Source: an uncultured Opitutales bacterium
Lineage (GTDB): Bacteria > Verrucomicrobiota > Verrucomicrobiia > Opitutales > Intestinicryptomonadaceae
DNA: 64,000 nucleotides
Direction: 5' to 3'
Assembly: GCA_900545705.1 (NCBI GenBank)
Contig: URAK01000001.1
Span: 1-64,000, forward strand
Part shown: positions 16,185 through 23,729 of the stretch, one piece after another
Layout: each line of letters begins with the position of its first letter
How positions within the stretch are numbered: position 1 is the stretch's first letter
Notes under the pieces: model-generated
Databases searched by the model: none
The model's input: only the letters and a program-made list of their open reading frames with translations
Told to the model about the DNA's origin: nothing
Program-made: the position numbers and the translations under genes

Positions 16185-17265
16185 GAATTTTGTGGAGGTA
16201 TGGCTTTCAAATTCGCTTGTTGGGCGTATTGCTCTGACATCCGAAGGCCTTTGCGCGTTTGAGTATGACGCCGATTTCCTTGAAAACGGATTTTCAATTT
16301 CGCCGTATGTTCTGCCTCTTGAAAAGAAAGTCTTTATAGCCGATCGCGATCCGTTTGACGGCAATTTCGGCGTATTTGACGACTCTCTTCCCGACGGCTG
16401 GGGCACATTGCTGCTCGATAGGTTTCTGAAAGAGCAAGGCAAGGATTTATCGAAGCTTTCCATTTTAGACAGGCTTTCGCTAATTGGCTCAAACGGGCGT
16501 GGAGCGTTGGAATATCGTCCAGACAACAGCTTTGCGGCAAACGCTCATTTTAAGGATTTCGACAAGATTTCATCGGCGTGCCAAAAGATTCTTGAAGAGA
16601 AGAAAATTGACAACGGCTCGCTTGAAGAAATTTACAAAAATGGCGGCTCGTCAGGCGGAGCCCGCCCAAAGGTATTTGCGCAGATTGACAGCAAGGAGTG
16701 GCTTGTGAAATTTAGGTCAAGCTATGACAAAAAGAATATCGGTGAAATCGAATACAAATACTCGCTGCTGGCAAAAGACTGCCAAATAGAAATGCCCGAA
16801 ACACGTTTGATAAACGGCAAATATTTTGCGGTTGAGCGTTTCGACAGAACGCCGGACGGTCGCGTCCACACAATTTCGGCGTCGGGGCTTTTGAACGCAT
16901 ACTACCGCTTGCCGAACCTTGACTACACCGACTTACTTACCGTCTGCAAAGACCTAACAAAAGACCAAGCACAGGTCGTGCAGCTCTTCCGCAGAATGGT
17001 CTTCAATGTTCTGATTGGCAACAAAGACGACCACTCGAAAAATTTCGCGTTCCAATATAAAAACAGTGAATGGAAATTGTCGCCCGCCTACGATATGGTA
17101 CCAAGTGCAGGGTTCAACGACATGCACACAACGTCCGTCAACGGGAAGGGAAATCCGAGCATGGACGACATTGTTGAAGTCGCAAAACAGGTTTCGATTT
17201 CGGAAAAGCTCGCAAAGAATATTTACAGCGAGATAAAGTCAATATTATCTAAAAATAATAAATGA
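16177..17265 (+). CDS. hipA: HipA-family toxin kinase
   Basis: The 362-residue protein is a full-length HipA-type Ser/Thr kinase. It has an N-terminal subdomain (FGVFDDSLPDGWGTLLLDR), a Gly-rich nucleotide loop near GGSSGGARPKVF, the catalytic and metal-binding segment NVLIGNKDDHSKNFAF, and LSPAYDMVPS. Family members phosphorylate aminoacyl-tRNA synthetases such as GltX and halt growth until the antitoxin acts. Here it may serve as island maintenance or as phage defence. No truncation is visible. Confidence 0.88.
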   Translation: MDKNFVEVWLSNSLVGRIALTSEGLCAFEYDADFLENGFSISPYVLPLEKKVFIADRDPFDGNFGVFDDSLPDGWGTLLLDRFLKEQGKDLSKLSILDRLSLIGSNGRGALEYRPDNSFAANAHFKDFDKISSACQKILEEKKIDNGSLEEIYKNGGSSGGARPKVFAQIDSKEWLVKFRSSYDKKNIGEIEYKYSLLAKDCQIEMPETRLINGKYFAVERFDRTPDGRVHTISASGLLNAYYRLPNLDYTDLLTVCKDLTKDQAQVVQLFRRMVFNVLIGNKDDHSKNFAFQYKNSEWKLSPAYDMVPSAGFNDMHTTSVNGKGNPSMDDIVEVAKQVSISEKLAKNIYSEIKSILSKNNK

Positions 17266-17320
17266 AAATGTTGCGTATTTTTGTCTGGTGTGGTAGTATA
17301 GATACCATAGGGACAAAGGT

Positions 17321-17803
17321 ATGATGATAAGTAAGACAAAGATTTCGGCTGCTGGATTTAAGCAGGTCGAAATTACTCGCGAGATGGTTGAAATTTTTGG
17401 GTTACCTGTGAAGGCCGTTGGGAAGTGGGCGGTTATTGAGCGGCGCGGTTTTAATTATCGATTACGGAAGGTTCGGTTGGACGGGGATTTTGCTTCCGAC
17501 AAATACAACAATCATCAGAAGATTTCCTGCAAGGTATGGGCGCAGATGTTTGGAGGTGAGCGTTGTGCCAAGTTTGAATTTTCAAAACTTTCCGTTCGCA
17601 AGCGCAGATGGGTGATATCTTTAATTGACGAATTTTTGAAGATTCCAGAGCTACAGAAGGTCATCGAAAATTTAGGGCATGATGAGGTTATATTACGCAT
17701 TCTTGACGACACTTCGGCTAATCGCGAAGGCGGCAAATTATACAGTTCCATTGAAAGCGCATTAAGTTATTGGAAGCGTAATTATGGGAGGAACGGGGAA
17801 TGA
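17321..17803 (+). CDS. Hypothetical protein, island-specific
   Basis: I do not recognise this 160-residue protein. It looks soluble and basic, with an N-terminal beta-rich part (KWAVIERRGFNYRLRKVRLD) and a helical C-terminal part. It follows hipA by 55 bp and has its own small dyad (TGGTA/TACCA) about 20 bp before the start, which suggests independent regulation. No enzyme motif or membrane segment is seen. Confidence 0.6.
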   Translation: MMISKTKISAAGFKQVEITREMVEIFGLPVKAVGKWAVIERRGFNYRLRKVRLDGDFASDKYNNHQKISCKVWAQMFGGERCAKFEFSKLSVRKRRWVISLIDEFLKIPELQKVIENLGHDEVILRILDDTSANREGGKLYSSIESALSYWKRNYGRNGE

Positions 17804-18045
17804 GCATTCGCCTAAAATACCGTCAAAATAAATGGTCAGAATTTGGTAAGGATTTTCCTGTAAAATTACGCAAAAATACGGTGATTTTGATAGTGTTTAA
17901 TGTTTTAAAAACGCGTAAGAATACGCAAGAATTTTTACGCTTAAAATTTTGCAACTTGCTAAAATCAAACAAAATACAAAATGAAAGAAAAATAAATATG
18001 GATAGAATGTATTCAAAATTAGGAAACGCTCGTTCTATCCGTTGA
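17800..18045 (+). CDS. Possible small ORF, doubtful
   Basis: This is an 81-codon frame whose ATG overlaps the previous stop by 4 bp (ATGA), which is the only argument for it. It is very rich in Lys and Asn and runs into the orphan tRNA 5' half, so at least its C-terminus is unlikely to be a real domain. It may be a truncated gene cut by an integration event at 18019. Confidence 0.25.
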   Translation: MSIRLKYRQNKWSEFGKDFPVKLRKNTVILIVFNVLKTRKNTQEFLRLKFCNLLKSNKIQNERKINMDRMYSKLGNARSIR

Positions 18046-18056
18046 ACTACAGGGGC
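18019..18056 (-). pseudogene. Orphan 5' half of a tRNA-Arg(CCT) gene
   Basis: On the minus strand this matches positions 1-38 of the tRNA at 1728-1799 (acceptor 5' strand, D arm, anticodon loop TTCCTAA) with one change: A instead of G at position 27. The match ends exactly at the end of the anticodon loop, and unrelated AT-rich sequence follows. It is the complement in kind of the 3' halves at 3278 and 23192, so it records a recombination in the anticodon loop. It cannot yield a tRNA. Confidence 0.85.
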
Positions 18057-18113
18057 GGGATAAAGTAGTCATAAGACCAGATGACTGCTTTAAAGTCAAC
18101 TATATTTCAAGTA

Positions 18114-18389
18114 TTAACCTGCATTACAGTTTTTTTGTGTATTTGCGCTTTTTGCGGGGCGGACGACAAAGCAGTGGTCGAGCAGGACGTCGCAATCGCT
18201 TTTCTTGTAGCGAATGCACTTGCCTGAAAGACGGTAGCTCGGAAGTTTGCCCTGTCTGCGGAGCTGCTCGATAAAGGTTGTGCCAATATTGAGATACTCG
18301 GCTACCTCTGCGCGGGTTAAAAGCCTGTCGCTTGCGTCAGGCTGCGTTAATCTTTGCGTATTTGCGTATTTTCTTTTTTCCATACGCAA
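18114..18389 (-). CDS. Excisionase-like helix-turn-helix protein
   Basis: This small protein (about 89-91 residues) has a MerR/AlpA-type winged HTH: LLTRAEVAEYLNIGTTFIEQ, then LRRQGKLPSYRLSGKCIRYKKSD. Proteins of this kind act as recombination directionality factors or regulators of integrases. A GGAG lies 5 bp before the TTG at 18389 and 11 bp before the ATG at 18383, so either may be the start. It sits next to the orphan tRNA half and in the same island as integrase 2, which fits an excision role. Confidence 0.75.
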   Translation of the reverse strand: MRMEKRKYANTQRLTQPDASDRLLTRAEVAEYLNIGTTFIEQLRRQGKLPSYRLSGKCIRYKKSDCDVLLDHCFVVRPAKSANTQKNCNAG

Positions 18390-18558
18390 AATATCTCCGT
18401 GTCAAATTTCTCAAAATGTAAAATGCAGATAAAGCCCGTAAAAATAGGCGAAATAGGTTGGGATTTTGTAAAAGTGGAAAAATTTTCTAAGGAGTGATAA
18501 CAGTCGTCTTATGGCAAATGCTTTTCTATGTGTCTTTAAAATCCCTTTTTTAGTCTTC

Positions 18559-18582
18559 AAATTTGTCACATGTGACAAATTT
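18559..18582. promoter_or_regulatory. Perfect 24-bp palindrome, putative operator
   Basis: AAATTTGTCACA is followed directly by its reverse complement TGTGACAAATTT. Such length and perfection are unlikely by chance and fit a dimeric HTH protein site. It lies about 180 bp before the excisionase-like gene and about 110 bp before the promoter of the YjjJ-type gene, so it could serve either. Confidence 0.6.
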
Positions 18583-18688
18583 CAAAGGCAACTGCAAAGC
18601 GCGTAGAATTTGAAAAAGGGAACATTAAGTTTTTAGGCAAATCTGCAAAAAGCGTAAAAATTACGTAAATGAAAGCGTAAAGAATATC

Positions 18689-18717
18689 TTGACAAAACTG
18701 TATTAACTACCTTATAT
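18689..18717 (+). promoter_or_regulatory. Promoter candidate for the YjjJ-type gene
   Basis: TTGACA and TTATAT are spaced 17 bp apart. Transcription would start near 18725, only about 15 bp before the first in-frame codon of the HTH domain at 18740. This argues that translation should start well before the ATG at 18818. Confidence 0.5.
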
Positions 18718-18817
18718 ACATAATGTTTATTAATAAAAAACCGTAAAAGTTATAAGAAAAGAATTTGACATCAAGGAATTTATACAGGCGAACGGGACTG
18801 TTTCGTCCGCAGATGTC

Positions 18818-20053
18818 ATGCGCCAATTTGGAATTTCCAAACCTACTGCCATAAGCCTCTTAAAAGAATCTAATGCCATTGCCATTGGCAATTCTGTAAA
18901 ACGTGAATATGCATTGCCTCAGCCGATAGGGGAAAATGGTTTTGAGTGGAATCTCTATAAGGTGGACGAGCAGGCAAGTATCGCTAAACTTGGAGTTTTG
19001 TATTCCACAAATGCGGGATTTTATTTTAACGGCAATTATCCATCTTTTTATGGCGGCGAATTTAAGAACAAGCTCTTCCCGACTTTGCCATGGTTTTTGT
19101 ATGAGCACCGTCCGCAAGGCTTTGTTGGCAGGAATATTGTCTATAATTTGAATAAGACTTTTGGGATATCCAAAGAGTTAAACAGCTGGTCCGACGCCGA
19201 TATTCTTGGATACCTTTTGCGCTTTGGCGATGATTTGCCCGGTTCGCTGATTTTGGGAGACTTTGCAAAAGATAGATTTTTGCAAGGTAAAGAAATAGAT
19301 GTTGATGAATGCAAACGTGCAGAAATGTATCCTGAATTTGCAAAGTTTGCCGTTGAAAACGGAATGCCGCATTCATCTGCCGCCGGCGAACAGCCAAAGT
19401 TTTGCGCTTTGGTTCGTTGTGAAAATGGAACATACAGAAACGTAATTGTAAAGTTTTCAGGCGATATGAATAACCCGATAAACCGCCGCTGGGGAGACTT
19501 GCTTATAGCGGAACATATCGCCTTGCAGGTATTGAGAAATTACGGATTTGTTGCATCTGAATCGCAGATTATCGAATCGCAAAACAGAGTATTTCTTGAA
19601 TACAATCGCATTGATAGAGTCGGCAGATACGCCAGGCGAGGCACAAGTTCATTAAGCGGTATTGACGCCGCATTTATAGGCGAAGGCGGCGGTTCTTGGT
19701 CTAATGCGATGGGAAAAGCCAAGGGATATTTTAGCGCAAAAGATATTGATATTGTCGAGCGCATTTACAATTTTGGCTTGGCTATTGGCAATACAGATAT
19801 GCACTTTGGCAACATCAGTTTCTTTGTAAACCACAATTTGCCTTTTGAGCTTGCGCCTATCTATGATATGCTTCCGATGTATTATGCACCTAAAAGCGAC
19901 GGCACATTGCAAAATGAAGCCCTTGCAAGCATTCCGCCGACGCGAGAATCGCGCACAATGGCTAAGGAATTTTGGCAAAAGGCAATCGCAAGTACTTCCA
20001 TAAGTGCTTCATTTAAACTAATTGCGCAAAAGAATATAGACGCATTATCTTAG
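18818..20053 (+). CDS. HipA-family protein, YjjJ type, with HTH N-terminus
   Basis: From the ATG this is a 411-residue protein with a HipA-like kinase domain: the Gly-rich SSAAGEQPKFCAL, the catalytic GLAIGNTDMHFGNISFF and LAPIYDMLPM. YjjJ-type proteins fuse a DNA-binding domain to the kinase, so antitoxin and toxin parts lie in one chain. The HTH is visible, but its first helix (KEFIQANGTVSSADV) is encoded in frame upstream, from 18740, with a stop at 18734-18736 and no ATG, GTG or TTG between. Either an unusual start codon is used or the start has been lost by mutation. No separate hipB partner is adjacent. Confidence 0.8.
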   Translation: MRQFGISKPTAISLLKESNAIAIGNSVKREYALPQPIGENGFEWNLYKVDEQASIAKLGVLYSTNAGFYFNGNYPSFYGGEFKNKLFPTLPWFLYEHRPQGFVGRNIVYNLNKTFGISKELNSWSDADILGYLLRFGDDLPGSLILGDFAKDRFLQGKEIDVDECKRAEMYPEFAKFAVENGMPHSSAAGEQPKFCALVRCENGTYRNVIVKFSGDMNNPINRRWGDLLIAEHIALQVLRNYGFVASESQIIESQNRVFLEYNRIDRVGRYARRGTSSLSGIDAAFIGEGGGSWSNAMGKAKGYFSAKDIDIVERIYNFGLAIGNTDMHFGNISFFVNHNLPFELAPIYDMLPMYYAPKSDGTLQNEALASIPPTRESRTMAKEFWQKAIASTSISASFKLIAQKNIDALS

Positions 20054-20456
20054 TTGTAACATCAGTGTTACAAGTCGGCAATTTTGTCTTGCAGGTAAAA
20101 AAATTCAAGTTGTCCAACTGTTTGTACAAGTCTTTGCTCATACTCTTAAGATGGGAAATCAGTTTCCCAAGTTAAGGGATTTTGAAAAAACGACACTGGT
20201 GTCGCATTTGCTTAGATCTATAATCTTAAGAAGTATTTATCCAATCGACATAAAGGGATATTCGTGCCTGTTTCTCGTCTTAAAATAGACCTTTTAGATT
20301 CAGTACTTTCAAAAATTCGAGTTTTCTTAGAAAAACATACAGTGTTTTATAAGAAAGTGCGCCCAACTTAGAAAAAATTTCCTCATTTTCTAAGTTGTGG
20401 CCACTAACTTAGAAAATGTTATTGACTTTTTCTAAAAAAGTTGATCTTTTTAGAAT
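20054..20456. other. Intergenic region with dyads and the fic operator array
   Basis: No gene is seen. Visible dyads are TTGTAAC/GTTACAA at 20054-20073, a long imperfect hairpin with TGGGAAA/TTTCCCA arms at 20145-20176, and CGACAC/GTGTCG at 20191-20204. The last 90 bp carry the three operator-like sites described separately. The first hairpin may end the YjjJ-type transcript. Confidence 0.5.
20365..20416. promoter_or_regulatory. Triple operator array upstream of fic
   Basis: The 11-bp motif AACTTAGAAAA occurs at 20365-20375, inverted (TTTTCTAAGTT) at 20386-20396, and forward again at 20406-20416. Start-to-start distances are 21 and 20 bp, two helical turns, so all sites face the same side of the helix. 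The array ends 40 bp before the fic start. A regulator could be the winged-helix C-terminus of the Fic protein itself, by analogy with self-regulating Fic proteins. Confidence 0.65.
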
Positions 20457-21599
20457 ATGAAAAATTTCGAATCGGGAACTTACGTTCAACACGACTTTTA
20501 TAAAAGCTTTTTGCCTACAAAATTATCTAGAGAATGGAAAATTGACGATATGGAACTTTCAAAATTATTAAGTGACGCTGATAGGGAAATTGGTAAGCTA
20601 GATATGTTCTCCAGTCATATTCCTGATATAGATATGTTTATACGCTTGCAGGTTACGAGGGAAGCTACAGATTCCAGCAAAATCGAAGGAACTCAAACGC
20701 ATTTTGATGAGGCTATTAAAGAAGCGGAAGATATTCCAGAAGAACGCAGAGATGATTGGCAAGAAGTCCAAAATTACATTTCCGCAATAAATTATGGTAT
20801 TGAGCGTTTAAGTACACTTCCAATATCAAGTCGGCTTATTCAAGAAACACACCGCTACCTGCTAAAAGGCGTACGTGGAAAATATAAAAATCCTGGAGAG
20901 TTTCGCAGAAGTCAAAATTGGATTGGGGGAGCAAGTATTAGCGATGCTGCGTTTGTACCTCCACATCAAGACGATTTACCAGATTTAATGACTGATTTGG
21001 AAAAATTTATTCATTGCAATAATTTGATTCCAGAACTTGTAAAAATCGCATTAATTCACTATCAGTTTGAAACAATTCACCCTTTCTTAGATGGAAATGG
21101 ACGTATTGGTAGGCTTTTGATTCCATTATATCTTACAAATAAAGGTGTAATTCAAAGACCTATTTTATATATGTCTGCATTTTTTGAAAAAAACAGACGT
21201 GTATATTATGATAAATTATCGAATGTACGAATAAATAACGATATTGTTGGCTGGGTAAAATTTTTTCTTGTTGGAGTAATTGAGACGGCTAAAAACAGTA
21301 TTAATACTTTCAATAAGATCTTAGATTTAAAAGAAGCGGTTTCTGAGAAATTACAAAAACTTGGGAAACGTTCTGCATCTGCAACTACAATCGTCAAATA
21401 TTTGTATGGATCACCTTTGATAAAAATAAAGAAAATAATGGAGATACTTAATGTATCTCACGGCACTGCTTACAGTTTGGTAAAAGAGCTATGCGAAATT
21501 GGTATCCTGGTAAAATTACCAAGAACAGCAACTAAAGATCGCTATTATGTCTTTAAAGATTACCTAAATATATTCTCTGAAAGGGCTGATGATAGATAG
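20457..21599 (+). CDS. Fic-domain AMPylase with C-terminal winged helix
   Basis: The 380-residue protein carries the full Fic motif HPFLDGNGRIGR (from about residue 207). The N-terminal inhibitory helix motif SSKIEGT (about 73-79) marks a class II Fic enzyme that restrains itself through a Glu. A Fic N-terminal domain precedes it. The C-terminal 90 residues hold a winged-helix-like segment (IMEILNVSHGTAYSLVKELC). Members transfer AMP to Ser, Thr or Tyr of target proteins. Operator repeats on both sides suggest autoregulation. Confidence 0.9.
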   Translation: MKNFESGTYVQHDFYKSFLPTKLSREWKIDDMELSKLLSDADREIGKLDMFSSHIPDIDMFIRLQVTREATDSSKIEGTQTHFDEAIKEAEDIPEERRDDWQEVQNYISAINYGIERLSTLPISSRLIQETHRYLLKGVRGKYKNPGEFRRSQNWIGGASISDAAFVPPHQDDLPDLMTDLEKFIHCNNLIPELVKIALIHYQFETIHPFLDGNGRIGRLLIPLYLTNKGVIQRPILYMSAFFEKNRRVYYDKLSNVRINNDIVGWVKFFLVGVIETAKNSINTFNKILDLKEAVSEKLQKLGKRSASATTIVKYLYGSPLIKIKKIMEILNVSHGTAYSLVKELCEIGILVKLPRTATKDRYYVFKDYLNIFSERADDR

Positions 21600-21657
21600 G
21601 TCTACATATTTGTGAATTAGTGGTCTAAAATCCACAATTTTATAAAGAAACGAACTC

Positions 21658-21709
21658 AACTTAGAAAAATTTTTCATATTTTCTAAGTTTGAGATGTTAA
21701 CTTAGAAAA
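21658..21709. promoter_or_regulatory. Second copy of the operator array, downstream of fic
   Basis: The same three 11-bp sites occur at 21658-21668, 21679-21689 (inverted) and 21699-21709, with exactly the same 21- and 20-bp spacing as the array before fic. The sequence after it also resembles the fic leader (TATTGA at a matching place) but no gene follows. It is probably a duplicated promoter region or the remains of a second regulated gene. Confidence 0.65.
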
Positions 21710-21820
21710 TACTTATTGAATTCTCCAAATTTTAGCGATTTTTAAGAATTTCGCTTAGAAAGCAGTAGCTCTTGCTTCTTCTACTCCGCGCCCGTACGTA
21801 ATATTGAATATTCATCGTTT

Positions 21821-23092
21821 TTAGTTTTCAGGGAAGATGTTGAAGTATTTTATGGCGTCGCGTTCGCGGGCAAGGCCGTTGTAGTGCTGTTTTAGGACAT
21901 CTACGGCGTGTCCCATTTGCTCGGCGGTTAGGTATGCGTTCTTTATCAGCGCGAGGTAGTAGGTCGCGGCTGAATGGCGCAGGCCATTTTTTATCCAGTT
22001 GCCTTTGCCGAGGCTCTCGTGAAGCTTATTTATAAGGGTGGTCTTGCCCTTGTTTAGAATCTTCTTTTTAGTCCCGAGTTCCCAGACGTACGGTTCGAGC
22101 CACTTGGCGAGATTTTCAGGAATTTTTACAATTCGTCTGGAAGCGGTCTTTGTGATTTCGCTATCAAGAATAATTTCCCTGTCCTCGAGCTTGATTTTAT
22201 CCCAAGTAAGCCTTTGCATTTCGGCGTTTCTTATGCCGGTGAAGGCGGAAATTGCAACGTATGCGCGAATCTCGCTCTTAGGCGGGGTGGAATCTAAAAT
22301 TTTGCGTACCTCTTCGGGCGTGAAGATTTTTGGCGTCTTGCCCCTGATTCTCCAAGCCTCGACTTTCTCCACGGGATTGTTGTCGAGCCAGTCTTGCATT
22401 TTGCAAAACTTAAAAAATGAGTAGAGCGTTCGGCGATACTCGTTTCTTGAATAGGCGCCCAAGTCTTGGCTTGTCTCCTTAAAAACCCTCATCGGGCGGC
22501 CGTCCACATGAAGTTTGTCGCTATCGGCATATTCGCGCTTCTTGAGATTTATAAGCCAGTGGAAAATTTCTTTGCCGCCAATCAGCGAGACAATCCTGTC
22601 GCGCTCAAAACTTTCCATAAACCTAAATAAAATTCTTTCGACGCCCGTTAAATACTCTCCGGAAAGCTCTTTCTTTTGCAGGGACAGGCAATATCTGTCT
22701 ATTGCAAAATCGAGCCTTACGGAGCGTTCTTTCAGCTTGGAAAGCGCCTTGTATTCTTCTATTGCCCTATTCAAACTTATGCCGTGCGGCTCCAAGTCTT
22801 TGGTGAGTTTAACGTAGGTTAATACCGCGTTTGTCAAACTTGTGCGAAGGGGAGCTAAAAGCATCTTAGCCTCGACAAGCTCGCGCCTGTCTGTCGGTGA
22901 AATGCGGTTTGCCTCAACGCCCAATTTTTCATCGTAAACATTTTTTTCGCGGAAAAATTCGAGCGCTTCGGCTTCGGTGGAAAATCTGCGCGCCCAGCGT
23001 TTTTGCTTGTCTGTGTCGAAATAGTAAACGACCCAGCGCTCGCGGTTTTTCTCGGCAACTTTTTTTGGGAAGGAAGGAGATCTGTTCTTCAT
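21821..23092 (-). CDS. Tyrosine recombinase / integrase 2
   Basis: The 423-residue integrase is paralogous to integrase 1, with the same domain order. Catalytic features are the Arg in FTGIRNAEMQRLTWDKI, the NGLRHSAATYYLAL box with Asn in place of the first His, GH in EQMGHAVDVL, and the Tyr in LKQHYNGLA. It lies 99 bp inside the right-hand tRNA 3' half, reading into the island, the usual place for an integrase at an attachment site. It is the best candidate for mobilising the segment 3325-23191. Confidence 0.92.
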   Translation of the reverse strand: MKNRSPSFPKKVAEKNRERWVVYYFDTDKQKRWARRFSTEAEALEFFREKNVYDEKLGVEANRISPTDRRELVEAKMLLAPLRTSLTNAVLTYVKLTKDLEPHGISLNRAIEEYKALSKLKERSVRLDFAIDRYCLSLQKKELSGEYLTGVERILFRFMESFERDRIVSLIGGKEIFHWLINLKKREYADSDKLHVDGRPMRVFKETSQDLGAYSRNEYRRTLYSFFKFCKMQDWLDNNPVEKVEAWRIRGKTPKIFTPEEVRKILDSTPPKSEIRAYVAISAFTGIRNAEMQRLTWDKIKLEDREIILDSEITKTASRRIVKIPENLAKWLEPYVWELGTKKKILNKGKTTLINKLHESLGKGNWIKNGLRHSAATYYLALIKNAYLTAEQMGHAVDVLKQHYNGLARERDAIKYFNIFPEN

Positions 23093-23191
23093 ACAAAATC
23101 CTTTCCTGTCAAAATTGCGCTTTGGTAAGGATTTGCCTTACCATTGGGCAAAAATCCCCTAACATGCTTGCAATTAACAATATTCTATTTG

Positions 23192-23237
23192 TTCCAAAAC
23201 GCCAAATCGAGGTTCGATTCCTCGTGGGGGCGCGGGT
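23192..23237 (+). repeat. Diverged tRNA-Arg 3'-half, right boundary of the island
   Basis: This starts at the anticodon-loop TTCC and runs through T arm and acceptor 3' strand to the shared CGGGT tail. Compared with 3278-3324 it has four changes. Two of them are compensatory in the T stem (CGAGG/CCTCG instead of CGTGG/CCACG), so it descends from a real tRNA paralogue rather than from random drift. The base at position 36 is A, which would spoil the Arg anticodon. No 5' half precedes it. Confidence 0.75.
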
Positions 23238-23729
23238 TGATTTTACGGGATAGTTGCGATATTTCTAAGCTTTAGGATATTCCCGTGAGTTTTAATGAAG
23301 GGCACTTGCGCATCAAACTCTGTCTCCATAGACATTCTTATGGGGTATATTGTTTTTGCGCTTACCGTCTGTTAATATGCAAAAAACTAATATTTGCCCT
23401 AAGCGATGAATGGGCATTTCTATAAAATATATATCTGGCATTTTTTATTCTTTTTAATTTTTATAGAGGTTATAGTTTTATCTAATTTGCATTTTAAAAA
23501 CTTCAACTCATATCATAAGTCGCATAATAACTATGTGCGGCTGTTTTATTCGACAGCATTTATTTTCCCCTCTACATATTTATTATATCTAAACTACATT
23601 TCAGCTTTTGCCGAAATTCTAAAAAAATTTTTCTCAACTTATAATATGTAGTTAAAATTTTAATCGAACTACTATATTTTATATGGCGCGATAATCAGTG
23701 CCATATATGCGAGCTGTCTATTTGCGAAG
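23238..23729. other. Intergenic region right of the island, nothing convincing
   Basis: I see no gene with recognisable features. An 81-codon plus frame at 23406-23651 would be a hydrophobic peptide, but it has no good ribosome-binding site and its composition follows the local AT richness. The stretch marks the change from AT-rich island DNA to the more GC-rich chromosomal part. Confidence 0.5.

Larger units (their letters stand above)
18390..18817. other. Regulatory intergenic region with a perfect 24-bp palindrome
   Basis: No gene is seen here apart from the possible 5' extension of the next one. Positions 18559-18582 form a perfect 24-bp palindrome with core TTTGTCACATGTGACAAA, a strong candidate operator. 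A promoter-like pair lies at 18689-18694 (TTGACA) and 18712-18717 (TTATAT), 17 bp apart, facing the YjjJ-type gene. Confidence 0.55.

Noticed and set aside
23192..23237. A functional tRNA at the right island border
   Set aside because: Only the 3' half is present, no 5' half precedes it, and the base at anticodon position 36 is changed.
23406..23651. 81-codon hydrophobic frame
   Set aside because: It has no ribosome-binding site, no family resemblance, and a composition explained by AT-rich DNA.
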